The notes below the pieces were generated by a model. It was not told the DNA's origin, made no database searches, and saw only the letters and a program-made list of their open reading frames with translations. A stretch of DNA of 64,000 nt, from positions 682,001 to 746,000 of the forward strand of contig NZ_CAKAKO010000003.1 of assembly GCF_916700565.1 (NCBI RefSeq). Direction: 5' to 3'. The position numbers were made by a program, and so were the translations under genes. This DNA is from Xenophilus sp. Marseille-Q4582. GTDB lineage: Bacteria > Pseudomonadota > Gammaproteobacteria > Burkholderiales > Burkholderiaceae_C. This document shows positions 35,610 to 45,409 of the stretch, one piece after another. Position 1 is the first letter of the stretch. Every line of letters starts with the position of its first letter.

Positions 35610-37554
35610 GGCTGCGGCGCAGACCGCGCGCGGCGCGGGCGCGGGCGCGGTGGCGGCCCCGGCCGGGGCGGCGGATTGGCGCGCCCTGCCCGGCCTGCTC
35701 GCACCCGCGCCGGGCCGCTTCGAATTCGCGCTGCGGCTGGCGCTGGTCTGCACGGCAAGCGCCGGTGTCGCGGCCTGGTACGGCACGCCCGAGCCGGCAT
35801 TGACCGCCTATGTGGGCTTCTTCCTGCTGCGCGCCGACCGCACCACCAGTTGCATCCTGAGCCTGGGCCTGCTGCTGCTCGCGTCGCTGCTGATCGGCGC
35901 CGTCGCGCTGATGGCCAACGGGCTGATCGGCCGGCCCGCCGCGCTGCTGGCCAGCATGACGGTCATCGCCTTCGGCCTGCTGTTCCTGGCCTCGGCCAGC
36001 AAGCTGGCGCCCGTGGGCGGCATCCTCGCCCTGGTCGTGACCTTCGCGCTGTCGCTCATCGCGCTCGTGCCCGAAGGCGAGCTGGCCACGCGCGCCCTGC
36101 TCTACGCCTGGTTGATGGTGGCCATTCCCGTGGGCGTCTCGCTGACGGTGAACCTGCTGGCCGGCCCCGCCCCGCGGCGGCTGGCCGAACGCGCACTGGC
36201 CCGGCGGCTGCACGCGGCCGCCGCGCTGCTGCGCGAAGGCGACGCGCGCAGCCGCCAGGCGCTGCGCGAGCTGCGCGCCGAGGGGCCGCACGAGATCCAG
36301 ACCTGGCTGCGCCTGGCGGCGCTGGAGCGCAGCAGCGCCGGGCGCGACATCGACGCGCTGCGCCAGGCCAGCGGCGCGACCGTGCGCGTGCTGCTGCTCG
36401 CCGACCTGCTCGACGGCACGCTGCGCGACCCGCAGGCGCGCCAGGCCCTCGCCGAAACGCTGGAAGGCATGGCCGCGATCCTGCGCGCCGGCGGCTATCC
36501 CGTGGACGTCACGCTGCCGCCCGAGGTGCGCGCAGCCGACGCCCCGGCGGATCAGGCGCTGGCCGCGCTGCGGCACACGCTCGCGCATTTCGCAGACGCC
36601 GCGCCGCCCCCGGCCGACCCGGACCCGCGGCCCGGCTTCTTCGCGCCCGACGCCTTCAGCCAGCCCGCGCACGTGCGCTTCGCGCTCAAGGCCACGGGCG
36701 CGGCGATGGCCTGCTACCTCTTCTACAACGCCATCGGCTGGCAGGGCATCCACACCGCCTTCATCACCTGTTTCATCGTCGCGCTGGCCACCACGGGCGA
36801 GACGGTGCAAAAGCTCACGCTGCGCATCGCGGGCTGCCTCCTGGGGGCGGCGGCCGGCGTCATCGCGCTGCTTTTCGTGCTGCCGCAGGTGCAGGGCCTG
36901 GCCGGACTGCTGGCGCTGCTGTTCGTCGTGTCGCTGGGCGCGACCTGGGTGGCCGCCGGCAGCCCGCGCATCGCCTACGCGGGCTTCCAGATCGCCTTCG
37001 CTTTCTACCTCTGCGTGCTGCAGGGCAGCGGCCCGTCCTATGACCTCGCGGTGGCGCGCGACCGCGTGATCGGCATCCTGGTCGGCAATGCCGTCGTCTA
37101 CCTGGTGTTCACGCGCGTGTGGCCCGTGAGCGTGGCGCCGCGCATCGCCGCGGCCCGCACCGCGCTGCTGCAGCGGCTGGCCCGGCTGGCGGACGCGTCC
37201 GATCCGCGCCTGGCGGACCTGCATGCGGGCCGCGCGGAAAGCGAACGCGGGGCGCTCGCGGCGGACCTGGCGCTGCTGCGCTACGAGCCGCCCCGCCTGC
37301 GCCCGGCGCCCTCCTGGATCGCCGCCCAGCGGCAGATGCTGCAGCACACCGAGGCGCTGCTGCCGCCGTTGGCGCTGCACGGTCCCGACCCGGCGCTCGC
37401 GCGCACGCTCGAGGCACTGGCCCGGCCGGCGACCGAAGACGCGGCGCCGGCGCTGCCCCCGCATCTGGCGCCGTGGCTCGCGCGGCCCCTGCAAGCCCTG
37501 GCCCACACCCCGGTCGGGCGCGACCCTGACGCTTCCCACCATGCTTCGTCCTGA
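35590..37554 (+). CDS. mdtO: MdtO-like FUSC-family efflux protein
   Basis: This 654-residue inner-membrane protein has two sets of about six helices (roughly residues 45-200 and 375-510) separated and followed by soluble parts, as in fusaric acid resistance and MdtO proteins. Useful segments are AAWYGTPEPALTAYVGFFLL and AFITCFIVALATTGETVQKLTLRIAGCLLGA. With the fusion protein and outer-membrane protein it would form a tripartite pump; the E. coli homologue is linked to acriflavine and puromycin resistance. It overlaps both neighbours. Confidence 0.88.
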   Translation: MATPAAEAAAQTARGAGAGAVAAPAGAADWRALPGLLAPAPGRFEFALRLALVCTASAGVAAWYGTPEPALTAYVGFFLLRADRTTSCILSLGLLLLASLLIGAVALMANGLIGRPAALLASMTVIAFGLLFLASASKLAPVGGILALVVTFALSLIALVPEGELATRALLYAWLMVAIPVGVSLTVNLLAGPAPRRLAERALARRLHAAAALLREGDARSRQALRELRAEGPHEIQTWLRLAALERSSAGRDIDALRQASGATVRVLLLADLLDGTLRDPQARQALAETLEGMAAILRAGGYPVDVTLPPEVRAADAPADQALAALRHTLAHFADAAPPPADPDPRPGFFAPDAFSQPAHVRFALKATGAAMACYLFYNAIGWQGIHTAFITCFIVALATTGETVQKLTLRIAGCLLGAAAGVIALLFVLPQVQGLAGLLALLFVVSLGATWVAAGSPRIAYAGFQIAFAFYLCVLQGSGPSYDLAVARDRVIGILVGNAVVYLVFTRVWPVSVAPRIAAARTALLQRLARLADASDPRLADLHAGRAESERGALAADLALLRYEPPRLRPAPSWIAAQRQMLQHTEALLPPLALHGPDPALARTLEALARPATEDAAPALPPHLAPWLARPLQALAHTPVGRDPDASHHASS

Positions 37555-39034
37555 TTGCGCCGCGACCGTGCTGCTGGCGGCGCTGCTCGCCGGCTGTGCC
37601 GTTTCCCCGTCCGACCCAGGGCCGGCCCGGCCGGACGCGCCCTGGCAGCCCGTCCACGCCGCCCCCGTGCAGGGCTTCGTGCTGCCGCCGCAGCCGGCCC
37701 TGGCCGAACTGCCCGCCACGGCCGACGTCGACCCCGCCCATCCCTACACCCTGCCCGAGCTGATCGACCTGGCGCAGCAGCATCATCCGGCCACGCGCAT
37801 CGCCTGGATGGAGGCGCGCAATGCCGCCCTGGCGGCCGGCGCCGCGCAGCGCAGTGGGCTGCCGCGCCTGTCCGCCACCGTGCTGGCGGGCCACCAGCAA
37901 CGCCGCGGCAGGGGCGAGGCGCGCTGGCTGTCCGGCGACGAGCGCAGCAGCGGCCAGGGGGCGCTGGGCGTACTTTCGCTGCAATGGCTGCTGTTCGACT
38001 TCGGCGAACGCCAGGCGCTGGCCGAAGGCGCCGAGCAAGGCGCCGTGGTGGCCGGCATCGGCTTCACGGCGGCGCACCAGCAGCTCATCGAGTCGGTGAG
38101 CCTGGCGTACTACGCGCTCGGCGCCGCGCAGGCGCGGCTGGCCGTGGCGCAGCGTTCGCTGGCCAACAGCCGCCTCGTGCTGGATGCGGCGCAGGCGCGC
38201 CAGCGGCAGGGCGTGGGCACGGTGATCGACATCGCCCAGGCCCGCCAGGGCGTGGCGCAGGCCGAGCTGGCGCGCGTGCAGGCCGAAGGCCGGGCACGCG
38301 ACCAGCACCACGCCCTGATTGCCGCACTGGGCATCTCGCCGCTCACGCCGCTGCGCGTGGCGCCGGCCCCCACGCCGAAGCTGGGCCCCGCCACGCTGGC
38401 GCCCATCGAACGCCTGGTGGCCGACGCCCTGGCCCGCCGGCCCGACGTGCAGGCCGCGCATGCCGCCGTGCTGGCCAGCCGGGCGAATGCGCAGGCCGCC
38501 GAGGCGGCGCGCAAACCCAAGGTTTTCATGGCCGCCTCGGCTTCCCGCAGCAGCGGGGGCGCACGCATCACGGCCCTGCCCGCGCTGGCCGGCGGCCAGG
38601 ACGGGCCGGCGCTGGACCTGTCGGGCAGCGGCTCGGGCGCGGGCGTGTTCGTGGGCGTGACGGTGCCGCTGTTCGATGGCGGCCTGCGCGCGTCGGGCCA
38701 GGTCCAGGCGCAGCAGCGCATGGACATCGCCCAGGCGCGGCTGGACCGTGCGCGCCAGCAGGCCGTGCAGCAGATCGTGGTGGCGCAGGACGCCTTGCGC
38801 AGCGCGCTGGCCGGGGCGCAAGCCGCCGAGTCGCTGCAGGAGGCGGCCGCCCTGACGCACGACGCCGCACTGGACGCCTATCGCCACGGCGTGGGCACCG
38901 TCACGGCCGTGGCCCTGGCCGACACCCAGCTGGCCCAGGCCGGCCAAGCGCTGGCCGACGCACGCGCCGCGGCGCAATCGGCGGCGGTGACGCTGGCCTT
39001 CGCCACCGGCGCGCTGGGCGAGGCGCCGCCCTGA
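37541..39034 (+). CDS. mdtP: MdtP-like outer-membrane efflux channel
   Basis: This 497-residue TolC-family lipoprotein has a lipobox LLAGC ending at residue 19 or near it and two outer-membrane-efflux repeats: [31 protein letters not shown] near residue 67, [25 protein letters not shown] near 305 and [18 protein letters not shown] near 365. The ATG at 37541 overlaps the mdtO stop by 14 bp. It closes the tripartite pump at the outer membrane. The gene is convergent with the XRE regulator gene, 56 bp apart. Confidence 0.9.
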   Translation: MLRPDCAATVLLAALLAGCAVSPSDPGPARPDAPWQPVHAAPVQGFVLPPQPALAELPATADVDPAHPYTLPELIDLAQQHHPATRIAWMEARNAALAAGAAQRSGLPRLSATVLAGHQQRRGRGEARWLSGDERSSGQGALGVLSLQWLLFDFGERQALAEGAEQGAVVAGIGFTAAHQQLIESVSLAYYALGAAQARLAVAQRSLANSRLVLDAAQARQRQGVGTVIDIAQARQGVAQAELARVQAEGRARDQHHALIAALGISPLTPLRVAPAPTPKLGPATLAPIERLVADALARRPDVQAAHAAVLASRANAQAAEAARKPKVFMAASASRSSGGARITALPALAGGQDGPALDLSGSGSGAGVFVGVTVPLFDGGLRASGQVQAQQRMDIAQARLDRARQQAVQQIVVAQDALRSALAGAQAAESLQEAAALTHDAALDAYRHGVGTVTAVALADTQLAQAGQALADARAAAQSAAVTLAFATGALGEAPP

Positions 39035-39090
39035 CGGCGGCGGCAGCGACAGCGGGCCGCGCCGCTCACGCGATGCGCGCGCGCTCAGCC

Positions 39091-39696
39091 TCAGCGCTTG
39101 CGCGCCGCAGCTCCCTGTTCCTCACGGCTCGCCACCGGGCGGCGCCCTTCGTGCCTCTGCGGCGCGGACGCCTCCTTGCGCGGCTGCCCGCGCGGCAGCG
39201 GCTGGCTCGACGCAGGGGCGGCCTGGGTCTGCAGCAGATGGTTCAGCCGCCGCGCCAGCTCCAGGATGGGCCGGTCGTCGCCGCGCTCCTTGGCCAGGTC
39301 CAGCAGCGCGTTCGTGAGGAAGGCGTCGAGCGAGAGGCCTTCGCGTTCCGCGCGCTGGGTGAACACCTCGCGCAGCTCGTCGTACAGCACGAAGCTGACT
39401 TCGGTGCCGCCTTCGTGCAGGGGCGCCGTCGTCACCTTCAGCGGCTTGCCGCGCGCCGTGCCGGGGCTCATGTGCCGCGGGCCCTTGCCGGTGAGCAGCC
39501 ATTCGGGCCGCACTTCCAGGCAGGCGGCGATCGCCGCCAGGATGCGGTCGCGCGGCACATGCTTGCCGCCTTCGTAGCGGCTGATCTGGGGATGCTTGAT
39601 GCCCAGCAGCTTGCCGAGCGCGGTCTGGCTGAGTCCCTTGGCCGTGCGCGTCAGGCGCATGCGCGCCGCAAAGGAGTCGAGGTCGGGAGGCGACAC
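39091..39696 (-). CDS. XRE-family regulator with predicted ribbon-helix-helix second domain (paralogue 1)
   Basis: This 201-residue protein begins with a Cro/C1 helix-turn-helix: ARMRLTRTAKGLSQTALGKLLGIKHPQISRYEGGKHVP (about residues 10-48). A second segment, EVSFVLYDELREVFTQRAEREGLSLDAFLTNALLDLAKE (about 98-136), has the strand-helix-turn-helix pattern of a ribbon-helix-helix domain. The C-terminal tail is basic and disordered. It is about half identical to the protein at 41926 over both domains. Its promoter side is cut by the IS110-family element about 45 bp upstream. Confidence 0.8.
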   Translation of the reverse strand: MSPPDLDSFAARMRLTRTAKGLSQTALGKLLGIKHPQISRYEGGKHVPRDRILAAIAACLEVRPEWLLTGKGPRHMSPGTARGKPLKVTTAPLHEGGTEVSFVLYDELREVFTQRAEREGLSLDAFLTNALLDLAKERGDDRPILELARRLNHLLQTQAAPASSQPLPRGQPRKEASAPQRHEGRRPVASREEQGAAARKR

Positions 39697-39745
39697 GTTC
39701 GCTGGTTCGAAGAAGATCTCTGAAGGGGGCTTGTATCTTTAAACC

Positions 39746-40897
<1,152 letters not shown>

Positions 40898-40924
40898 CTT
40901 CAAAGACGGTTACTCAGAGCGTGT

Positions 40925-41401
40925 TCAAAGTCTCTTGAGCAAGAGCACCAAGAATGCCAAGTGGACGAACTGCAGGCTGGTGTTGAGCCATCGCTCGCAG
41001 TTCTTCCACAGCCTCCTGTTCTTGTCCAGCCAGGCAAAGCTGCGTTCCACGACCCAGCGCTTGGGCATCACCTTGAAAGTGTGAAGCTCGCTTCTCTTGG
41101 CGATCTGCACCGTCACATGCCCTCCCAGAATCTGCTGCACGCCTTGCGCGAACGGCCGACCGATGTAGCCTGCATCGCACAGCAGGCTTTGTAGCCGGCT
41201 CAACCGGGGCTTGCAGCGCTGTAGCGCCTGCAGTGCGCCTTTGCGGTCCGTCACCTCGGCCGTGGTCACCGCTATCGCATGCGGCAATCCCTGGGTGTCC
41301 ACCGCGATGTGGCGCTTGATGCCCGAGACCTTCTTGCCTGCGTCATAGCCCTTCAAGCCCGCCGTGTCCGTGTTCTTCACGCTCTGCGCGTCCACGATCA
41401 A
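40925..41401 (-). CDS. IS5-family transposase, second frame (orfB, catalytic DDE)
   Basis: This 158-residue frame holds the DDE core: IVDAQSVKNTDTAG (first Asp), SLLCDAGYIGRPFA (second Asp) and WVVERSFAWLDKNRRLWKNCER (Glu). It has no good start and needs fusion to orfA. The reading frame is open back to the A-tract at 41454-41460, past the listed start at 41401. The fusion requires a shift equal to loss of one base. Confidence 0.88.
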   Translation of the reverse strand: MIVDAQSVKNTDTAGLKGYDAGKKVSGIKRHIAVDTQGLPHAIAVTTAEVTDRKGALQALQRCKPRLSRLQSLLCDAGYIGRPFAQGVQQILGGHVTVQIAKRSELHTFKVMPKRWVVERSFAWLDKNRRLWKNCERWLNTSLQFVHLAFLVLLLKRL

Positions 41402-41717
41402 GAGCGTGCTGCAGGCGTTGCGCCCCAGTTTCTCGCGGGCCGCGCCAACCTGATTTTTTTAATGCCTGCTCCAGCAGGCTGCCACCCTCGCGTGGCTCGC
41501 TCCAGATGGCAAAGTACGAGTGCACGGTGCGCCACTTGGGAAAGTCACTGGGCAGTGCCCGCCACTGACAGCCCGTGCGCAGCAGGTAAAGCACGGCGCA
41601 AAACACCTCGTACAGCTCCACTTTGCGTGGGGCAGTCTTTCTGCGCGCACTCTCCAGCAATGGCCGGATCACCTCGAACTGCTCGCGCTTGATGTCGCTG
41701 GGGTAGCCTTTTCTCAC
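41343..41717 (-). CDS. IS5-family transposase, first frame (orfA)
   Basis: This frame codes for the N-terminal DUF4096-like part: GYPSDIKREQFEVIRPLLES, EVFCAVLYLLRTGCQWRALPSDFP and SYFAIWSEPREGGSLLEQALKKS, then about 35 residues out of frame. The seven-A tract (41454-41460 on this strand) is where slippage can join it to orfB. GTG is the start at 41715-41717. Confidence 0.85.
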   Translation of the reverse strand: MRKGYPSDIKREQFEVIRPLLESARRKTAPRKVELYEVFCAVLYLLRTGCQWRALPSDFPKWRTVHSYFAIWSEPREGGSLLEQALKKSGWRGPRETGAQRLQHALDRGRAEREEHGHGGLEGL

Positions 41718-41762
41718 CCACCGAGCTTCTCACATCAAGAGGGTGAGACTTTGAACACGTTC

Positions 41763-41928
41763 TCAGAAGGTGTGAATGAATCCGGCACGGCTGGGTCGGA
41801 CGGCGAAAGAGGCGGCCCGTTCGGGCGCAGGCGCAGCCATCGCCCCTGCCCGGGCGAGCGTGCGCAATGCCGCAGGGCGTGCTTTCGCCGCGCGGGCGGG
41901 CATGGCGGGTGCCTTCACGCCTTCTTCA
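41763..41928. repeat. 166-bp inverted-repeat-bounded element, copy B
   Basis: This is the second copy of the element at 34034. The end at 41763-41783 is identical over 21 bases to the end of copy A; the other end reads TGAAGAAGGCGTGAAGGCACC and again begins at a stop codon, here that of the XRE gene at 41926. Conserved islands inside include CATGCCCGC, GCACGCCCT, ATGGCTGCGC and GCTCGCC. Confidence 0.7.
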
Positions 41929-42402
41929 GACCGCGCCGGCGTCGATCAGGGCCTTGATTTCCCGGGCCAGCTCCAGCTTCTCGTCCACGGGCTCCTTGGC
42001 CAGCTCCAGCAGCGCGTTGCGGATGAAGGCGTCGAGCGTCAGGCCCTGGCGCTGCGCGCGCTCCATGAACACCGTGCGCAGGTCGTCGTAGAGCACCAGC
42101 GAGATTTCCGTGCCGCCGGCCGGCAGCGCCGAAGTGGCCACCCGCAGCGGCCGCGGCACGGCCTGCACGTCGCGGCTCGTGGTGCGCGGGCCCGTGCCGT
42201 TGAGCAGCCATTCCGGGCGCACGCCCAGCGCCGCCGCCAGGTCGAAGAGCACACGCTCGCGCGGGACCATGTGCCCCGCTTCGTAGCGCGACAGCTGCGA
42301 GGACTTCATGCCGGCCAGTTCGGCCAGCGCGACCTGGCTCAAGGCCTGCGCCATGCGGGTGGTCCGCAGCCGATCTGCAAAAGTACCGGAGAGACGAGAC
42401 AA
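41926..42402 (-). CDS. XRE-family regulator with predicted ribbon-helix-helix second domain (paralogue 2)
   Basis: This 158-residue paralogue of the protein at 39091 has the same two parts: a Cro/C1 helix-turn-helix (LSQVALAELAGMKSSQLSRYEAGHMVPRERV, about residues 20-50) and a ribbon-helix-helix-like segment (EISLVLYDDLRTVFMERAQRQGLTLDAFIRNALLELAKE, about 98-136). It lacks the basic tail. It lies 21 bp downstream of the AP2-domain gene and is probably cotranscribed with it. Confidence 0.8.
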   Translation of the reverse strand: MSRLSGTFADRLRTTRMAQALSQVALAELAGMKSSQLSRYEAGHMVPRERVLFDLAAALGVRPEWLLNGTGPRTTSRDVQAVPRPLRVATSALPAGGTEISLVLYDDLRTVFMERAQRQGLTLDAFIRNALLELAKEPVDEKLELAREIKALIDAGAV

Positions 42403-42423
42403 CAGACGAATCCTTCCTGAAGT

Positions 42424-43152
42424 TCAAGGGCGCCCGGCCTCGGGGCGGCCGTGCGCACCGGGATGCGCCAGCTGGTCCAGCCGCGCCCAGGTGGCGAGGA
42501 TCAGGGCCACCTCTTCGCCGTAGCGGTCGACGCGGAAGGACTGGCTCACCCATCGGCCGTTGCGTGTCGTCTGCGCGGTCCAGTGCCGCGCGCGGCGGAC
42601 CACGCCGGGGAAACCACTGGTGTTGGAGCTGCGCGCGACCTCGTGCGCAGCCAGGGGCGGCGGCAATCCGCGCAGCGCGCGGCGCGACGGGGCGCTTGCG
42701 CGCAGCAAGGGCTCTGCCGGGTGGACCGATGACAGCCCCTTGACCAGCGCCAGCTGCCTGTGCCGCTGCTCGATCGCCAGCCGCTGCGCGGCATCGCCAT
42801 GGGCTGCGATGCTGAAGGTCTTTTGCAGCACCTTGCCGTCGCCCACGTAGGTCTTGGCACGCCACAGCTTCACGCGGCCCTGCCGGTCCAGTTCGCAGGT
42901 CACGCCCGGAATCGGACCACTGCCCCCGCGGGGCCGCATCATCTTCACGCAGCGCGGCGTGGGCCGGTGCTGGCGCACGATCTGGTCACGCCAATGCGTG
43001 GCATGCGCGAGCGCGGCCTGTTCGCTGCCGTAGGCCAGGTCGCTGAATCCTTTTTCGTAGCGCACGCCGTCGCGAACCAGCCGCACCACCCATCGGTGGC
43101 GCGAACGAACGATGCCGTACAGCGGCGCAGCATTGAAGGATCCCCGGGGCAT
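42424..43152 (-). CDS. AP2-domain protein with three repeats
   Basis: This 242-residue protein contains three AP2/ERF-like segments, GIVRSRHRWVVRLVRDG (near residue 13), GVTCELDRQGRVKLWRAKTY (near 83) and GFPGVVRRARHWTAQTTRNGRW (near 183), each followed by a helix (EQAALAHATHWRD, DAAQRLAIEQRHRQL, EEVALILATWARL). AP2 domains in bacteria mark DNA-binding proteins related to mobile elements and homing endonucleases, but no nuclease motif is present. The ATG at 43152 has no good ribosome site; a strong one (GAGGAGACGA) precedes another ATG at 43204 in a different frame, so a leader peptide or a frameshift is possible. Confidence 0.72.
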   Translation of the reverse strand: MPRGSFNAAPLYGIVRSRHRWVVRLVRDGVRYEKGFSDLAYGSEQAALAHATHWRDQIVRQHRPTPRCVKMMRPRGGSGPIPGVTCELDRQGRVKLWRAKTYVGDGKVLQKTFSIAAHGDAAQRLAIEQRHRQLALVKGLSSVHPAEPLLRASAPSRRALRGLPPPLAAHEVARSSNTSGFPGVVRRARHWTAQTTRNGRWVSQSFRVDRYGEEVALILATWARLDQLAHPGAHGRPEAGRP

Positions 43153-43393
43153 GTCGGCAGGCGGTCAGTGAGGCGGAAATCGCTATTTTGCATTCTGTTG
43201 ACATTCGTCTCCTCAATGTTTCCCGAGGGGGGTGAATGGTCGCCCTGCTAACGCGGCCCTTCCTATACCCTACGCCCTACGCGCAGACCCGGCGGCGCGG
43301 CCTCGCGGGCGGTCGCCAGGTCCTGTCGCGCACGGGCCAGGGCAGGCGGGTGGCCACGGGTAATCTGGAACGCCCCACGACCGCCCCATTCCC

Positions 43394-44638
43394 ATGGCCT
43401 TGCTCCAGGTCCTGCGTCCCGTCCTGCCCATCCTGATCGGCACCTCCGTCCTGCTCACGGTGAGCATGGGACTGCGGCAGAGCCTGGGCATCTTCATGCA
43501 GCCGCTGACACGCGAGATCCAGATATCGGTGTCGGACTTCACCCTGGCGGTGGCGGTCCAGAACCTCGTCTGGGGCTTCCTGCAGCCGTTCGCTGGCGCC
43601 CTGACGGTGCGCTGGGGCTTTCGCCCGACCATGGTGATCGGTGCGCTGCTCTACATCGCGGGGCTCGCGATGATGGCCGGCGCGCAGGGCATGCTCGGCG
43701 TCATGGTCGGCGGCGGTGTGCTCATCGGCGCGGCACTCGCCTGCACGGCCACGGCGATCGCGATGTCGGTGGCCGCGCGGGCCAGTTCGGAAACCGTGCG
43801 CTCGACCGTGCTCGGCATCGTCTCCGCGGTAGGCTCGCTCGGTGCGCTGCTGTCCGCGCCGGTCGGCCAGTTGTTGAACGACCAGGCGGGCTGGCGGGCC
43901 GGCCTGTTCGGTTTCGTGCTGCTGGCGCTGCTGATGATCCCGGCGGCGTGGTACGCCGGACGGGTCGACCGGCTCCCGGTGCCGAGCACGGCCGCATCGA
44001 AGGGCGTCGACGACGCCACCGCCGCCATGGCGGCAAGGGCCGCGCTCGGCAATGCCTCCTTCGTGGTGATGAGTTGCGCCTTCATGGTCTGCGGCATGCA
44101 ACTGGTCTTCCTGACCACGCACCTGCCGTCCTATCTGGCGATCTGCGGCCTCGATCCCATGCTGAGCGCACAGGCGCTCGGCGTGATCGGCGGGTTCAAC
44201 GTGCTGGGCTCGCTGTTTTTCGGCTGAGCCGGCCAGCGCTGGAACAAGCTCGCGCTGCTGGGCACGATCTACATCCTGCGATCACTCACGCTGGCCTGGT
44301 ATTTCGCGCTGCCGGCCACGCCGGCCTCCACGCTGGCCTTCGGCGCCCTCATGGGCTTTCTCTGGCTCGGCGTGAGCCCGCTGGCTGCAGGCGCCATCGC
44401 CGAGATGTTCGGGCTGCGCTGGCAGGCCATGATCCAGGGGCTCGCCTTCATGGTCCACCAGCTCGGCAGCTTCCTCGGGGCCTACGGGGGTGGCCTGCTG
44501 TACGACGCGCTGGGCTCCTATACGATGGCCTGGCGCCTCGCCGTCGCGCTGGGCCTGGCCGGCGGCATCGTCCAGATCGCATTCGCGTTCATCCGGCCCT
44601 CCAAGCGGCCCCCCACCCTGCTGTGCGTTGCCCAGTGA
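43394..44638 (+). pseudogene. MFS transporter broken by one in-frame TGA
   Basis: The frame is that of a 12-helix major facilitator of about 414 codons. A TGA at 44225-44227 after VLGSLFFG divides it; the same frame continues at once with AGQRWNKLALLG and runs through the last helices to 44638 (SPLAAGAIAEMFGLRWQAMIQG, SYTMAWRLAVALG). No indel is seen, so one base change (for example Trp or Gly codon) made the stop. The first 277 residues alone would hold seven helices and are unlikely to work. Confidence 0.82.
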
Positions 44639-44754
44639 TGGCAGCACCGGCCGGTCCTGCACCGCGGCCACGGCCGCTGCGGCCTGACGACGCTCACCGA
44701 GTCTTTGGCAGCGTCCACACCGTGCCGCACTCCACATGATCGTTGCGCGGCCAG

Positions 44755-44926
44755 CCGGAAGATCACATTCCACGACATGCGCACCAAGGCTGCGTCGGAT
44801 GCCTCGTCGGACGTGGCCGCCACAGAGCTGCTGCACCACGCTGATCCGAAGGTCACGAAGCGGGTCTATTGCAGAAAAATCCCCATGTCGGCCCCGCTTC
44901 CATCGGCCATCGGCGGCCAGGGCTGA
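44755..44926 (+). pseudogene. Tyrosine recombinase (phage integrase) C-terminal remnant
   Basis: The segment KITFHDMRTKAASD matches the HxxR box of phage integrases, and ELLHHADPKVTKRVYCRK fits the LLGH box and catalytic Tyr region. Only about 57 codons remain and the N-terminal and core parts are absent. It lies 120 bp from the tRNA fragment, so it is likely the remains of an element that used the same attachment site. Confidence 0.7.
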
Positions 44927-44956
44927 GGCAAATACTACCGGCCTGCTGCGGCTGGG

Positions 44957-44989
44957 TTTGTCACGGGCAGGGGGTCATTTGTCACGGGC
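44957..44989. repeat. Two 12-bp direct repeats, candidate integrase arm-type sites
   Basis: TTTGTCACGGGC occurs at 44957-44968 and again at 44978-44989, with a 21-bp period (two helical turns). It lies between the integrase remnant and the tRNA fragment, where arm-type sites would be expected. Confidence 0.4.
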
Positions 44990-44993
44990 CAAC

Positions 44994-45028
44994 GAAAAAC
45001 GGGCTACGCTTTTTGAGCGTAACCCGTT
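44994..45028 (-). terminator. Terminator of the tRNA-Pro locus
   Basis: A 13-bp stem with one mismatch (AACGGGTTACGCT with AGCGTAGCCCGTT on the minus strand) and a five-base loop is followed on that strand by TTTTTCG. It lies 19 bp beyond the tRNA 3' end and would end its transcript. Confidence 0.75.
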
Positions 45029-45046
45029 GATCTACCTACTTATTTT

Positions 45047-45091
45047 TGGTCGGTGTGAAAGGATTCGAACCTTCGACCCCTTGCACCCCAT
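45047..45091 (-). other. tRNA-Pro(GGG) 3' fragment, prophage attachment site
   Basis: On the minus strand the sequence runs from anticodon loop TGGGGT, through anticodon stem GCAAG, variable GGGTC, T-arm GAAGG-TTCGAAT-CCTTT and acceptor CACACCG with discriminator A to a coded CCA. This is positions 33-76 of a tRNA, with GGG as anticodon. The 5' part is absent: the bases at 45092 onwards belong to the prophage. The intact gene is expected at the other end of the prophage, beyond the window. Confidence 0.85.
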
Positions 45092-45349
45092 GAATGGAGA
45101 GAATTCCACGCAACATGGCGCCGCCATTCAATGTTCCGCCCTGCCGGCTGACAAACTTAGCGCCCAAAAACGCGTGTTCTGCATATGGCGCCCCCTCTGA
45201 CGACCCCGCGTTTGTCAGTACGATTTCGTCATGTTCTGCACCCTCTACATCCTGCGCCCCGCCGCCCACCCGCACGGCGGCTACCTGCCGCTCATCGCGT
45301 CAGCGAGTCGTAGGCCTTGCGCTGTACAGAACACCAGTAGAAAATAGGC

Positions 45350-45383
45350 GAGCCCGCAAGGTGGTTGCACACCATGCGGGCTC
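45350..45383 (+). promoter_or_regulatory. Nine-base-pair hairpin before HNH gene
   Basis: GAGCCCGCA and TGCGGGCTC pair across a 16-base loop, 27 bp before the HNH ATG. There is no T-tract. It may shield the gene from read-through or regulate it. The 258 bp to the left (45092-45349) show no gene. Confidence 0.4.
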
Positions 45384-45409
45384 TAACCAATCGACGAAAG
45401 TACCGTCTC

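Larger units (their letters stand above)
40917..41762 (-). mobile_element. IS5-family (IS427-like) insertion sequence
   Basis: This 846-bp element has 18-bp ends, left GAGCGTGTTCAAAGTCTC and right (other strand) GAACGTGTTCAAAGTCTC, with one mismatch. A target duplication TCA flanks it at 40914-40916 and 41763-41765, which is the TNA type of the IS427/IS1031 groups. Two overlapping frames on the minus strand encode the transposase. It inserted at the outer edge of the repeat copy B. Confidence 0.88.

Noticed and set aside
45046-45092. A complete tRNA gene at the prophage edge
   Set aside because: Only positions 33-76 are present; no D-arm, no 5' acceptor strand CGGTGTG on the phage side.
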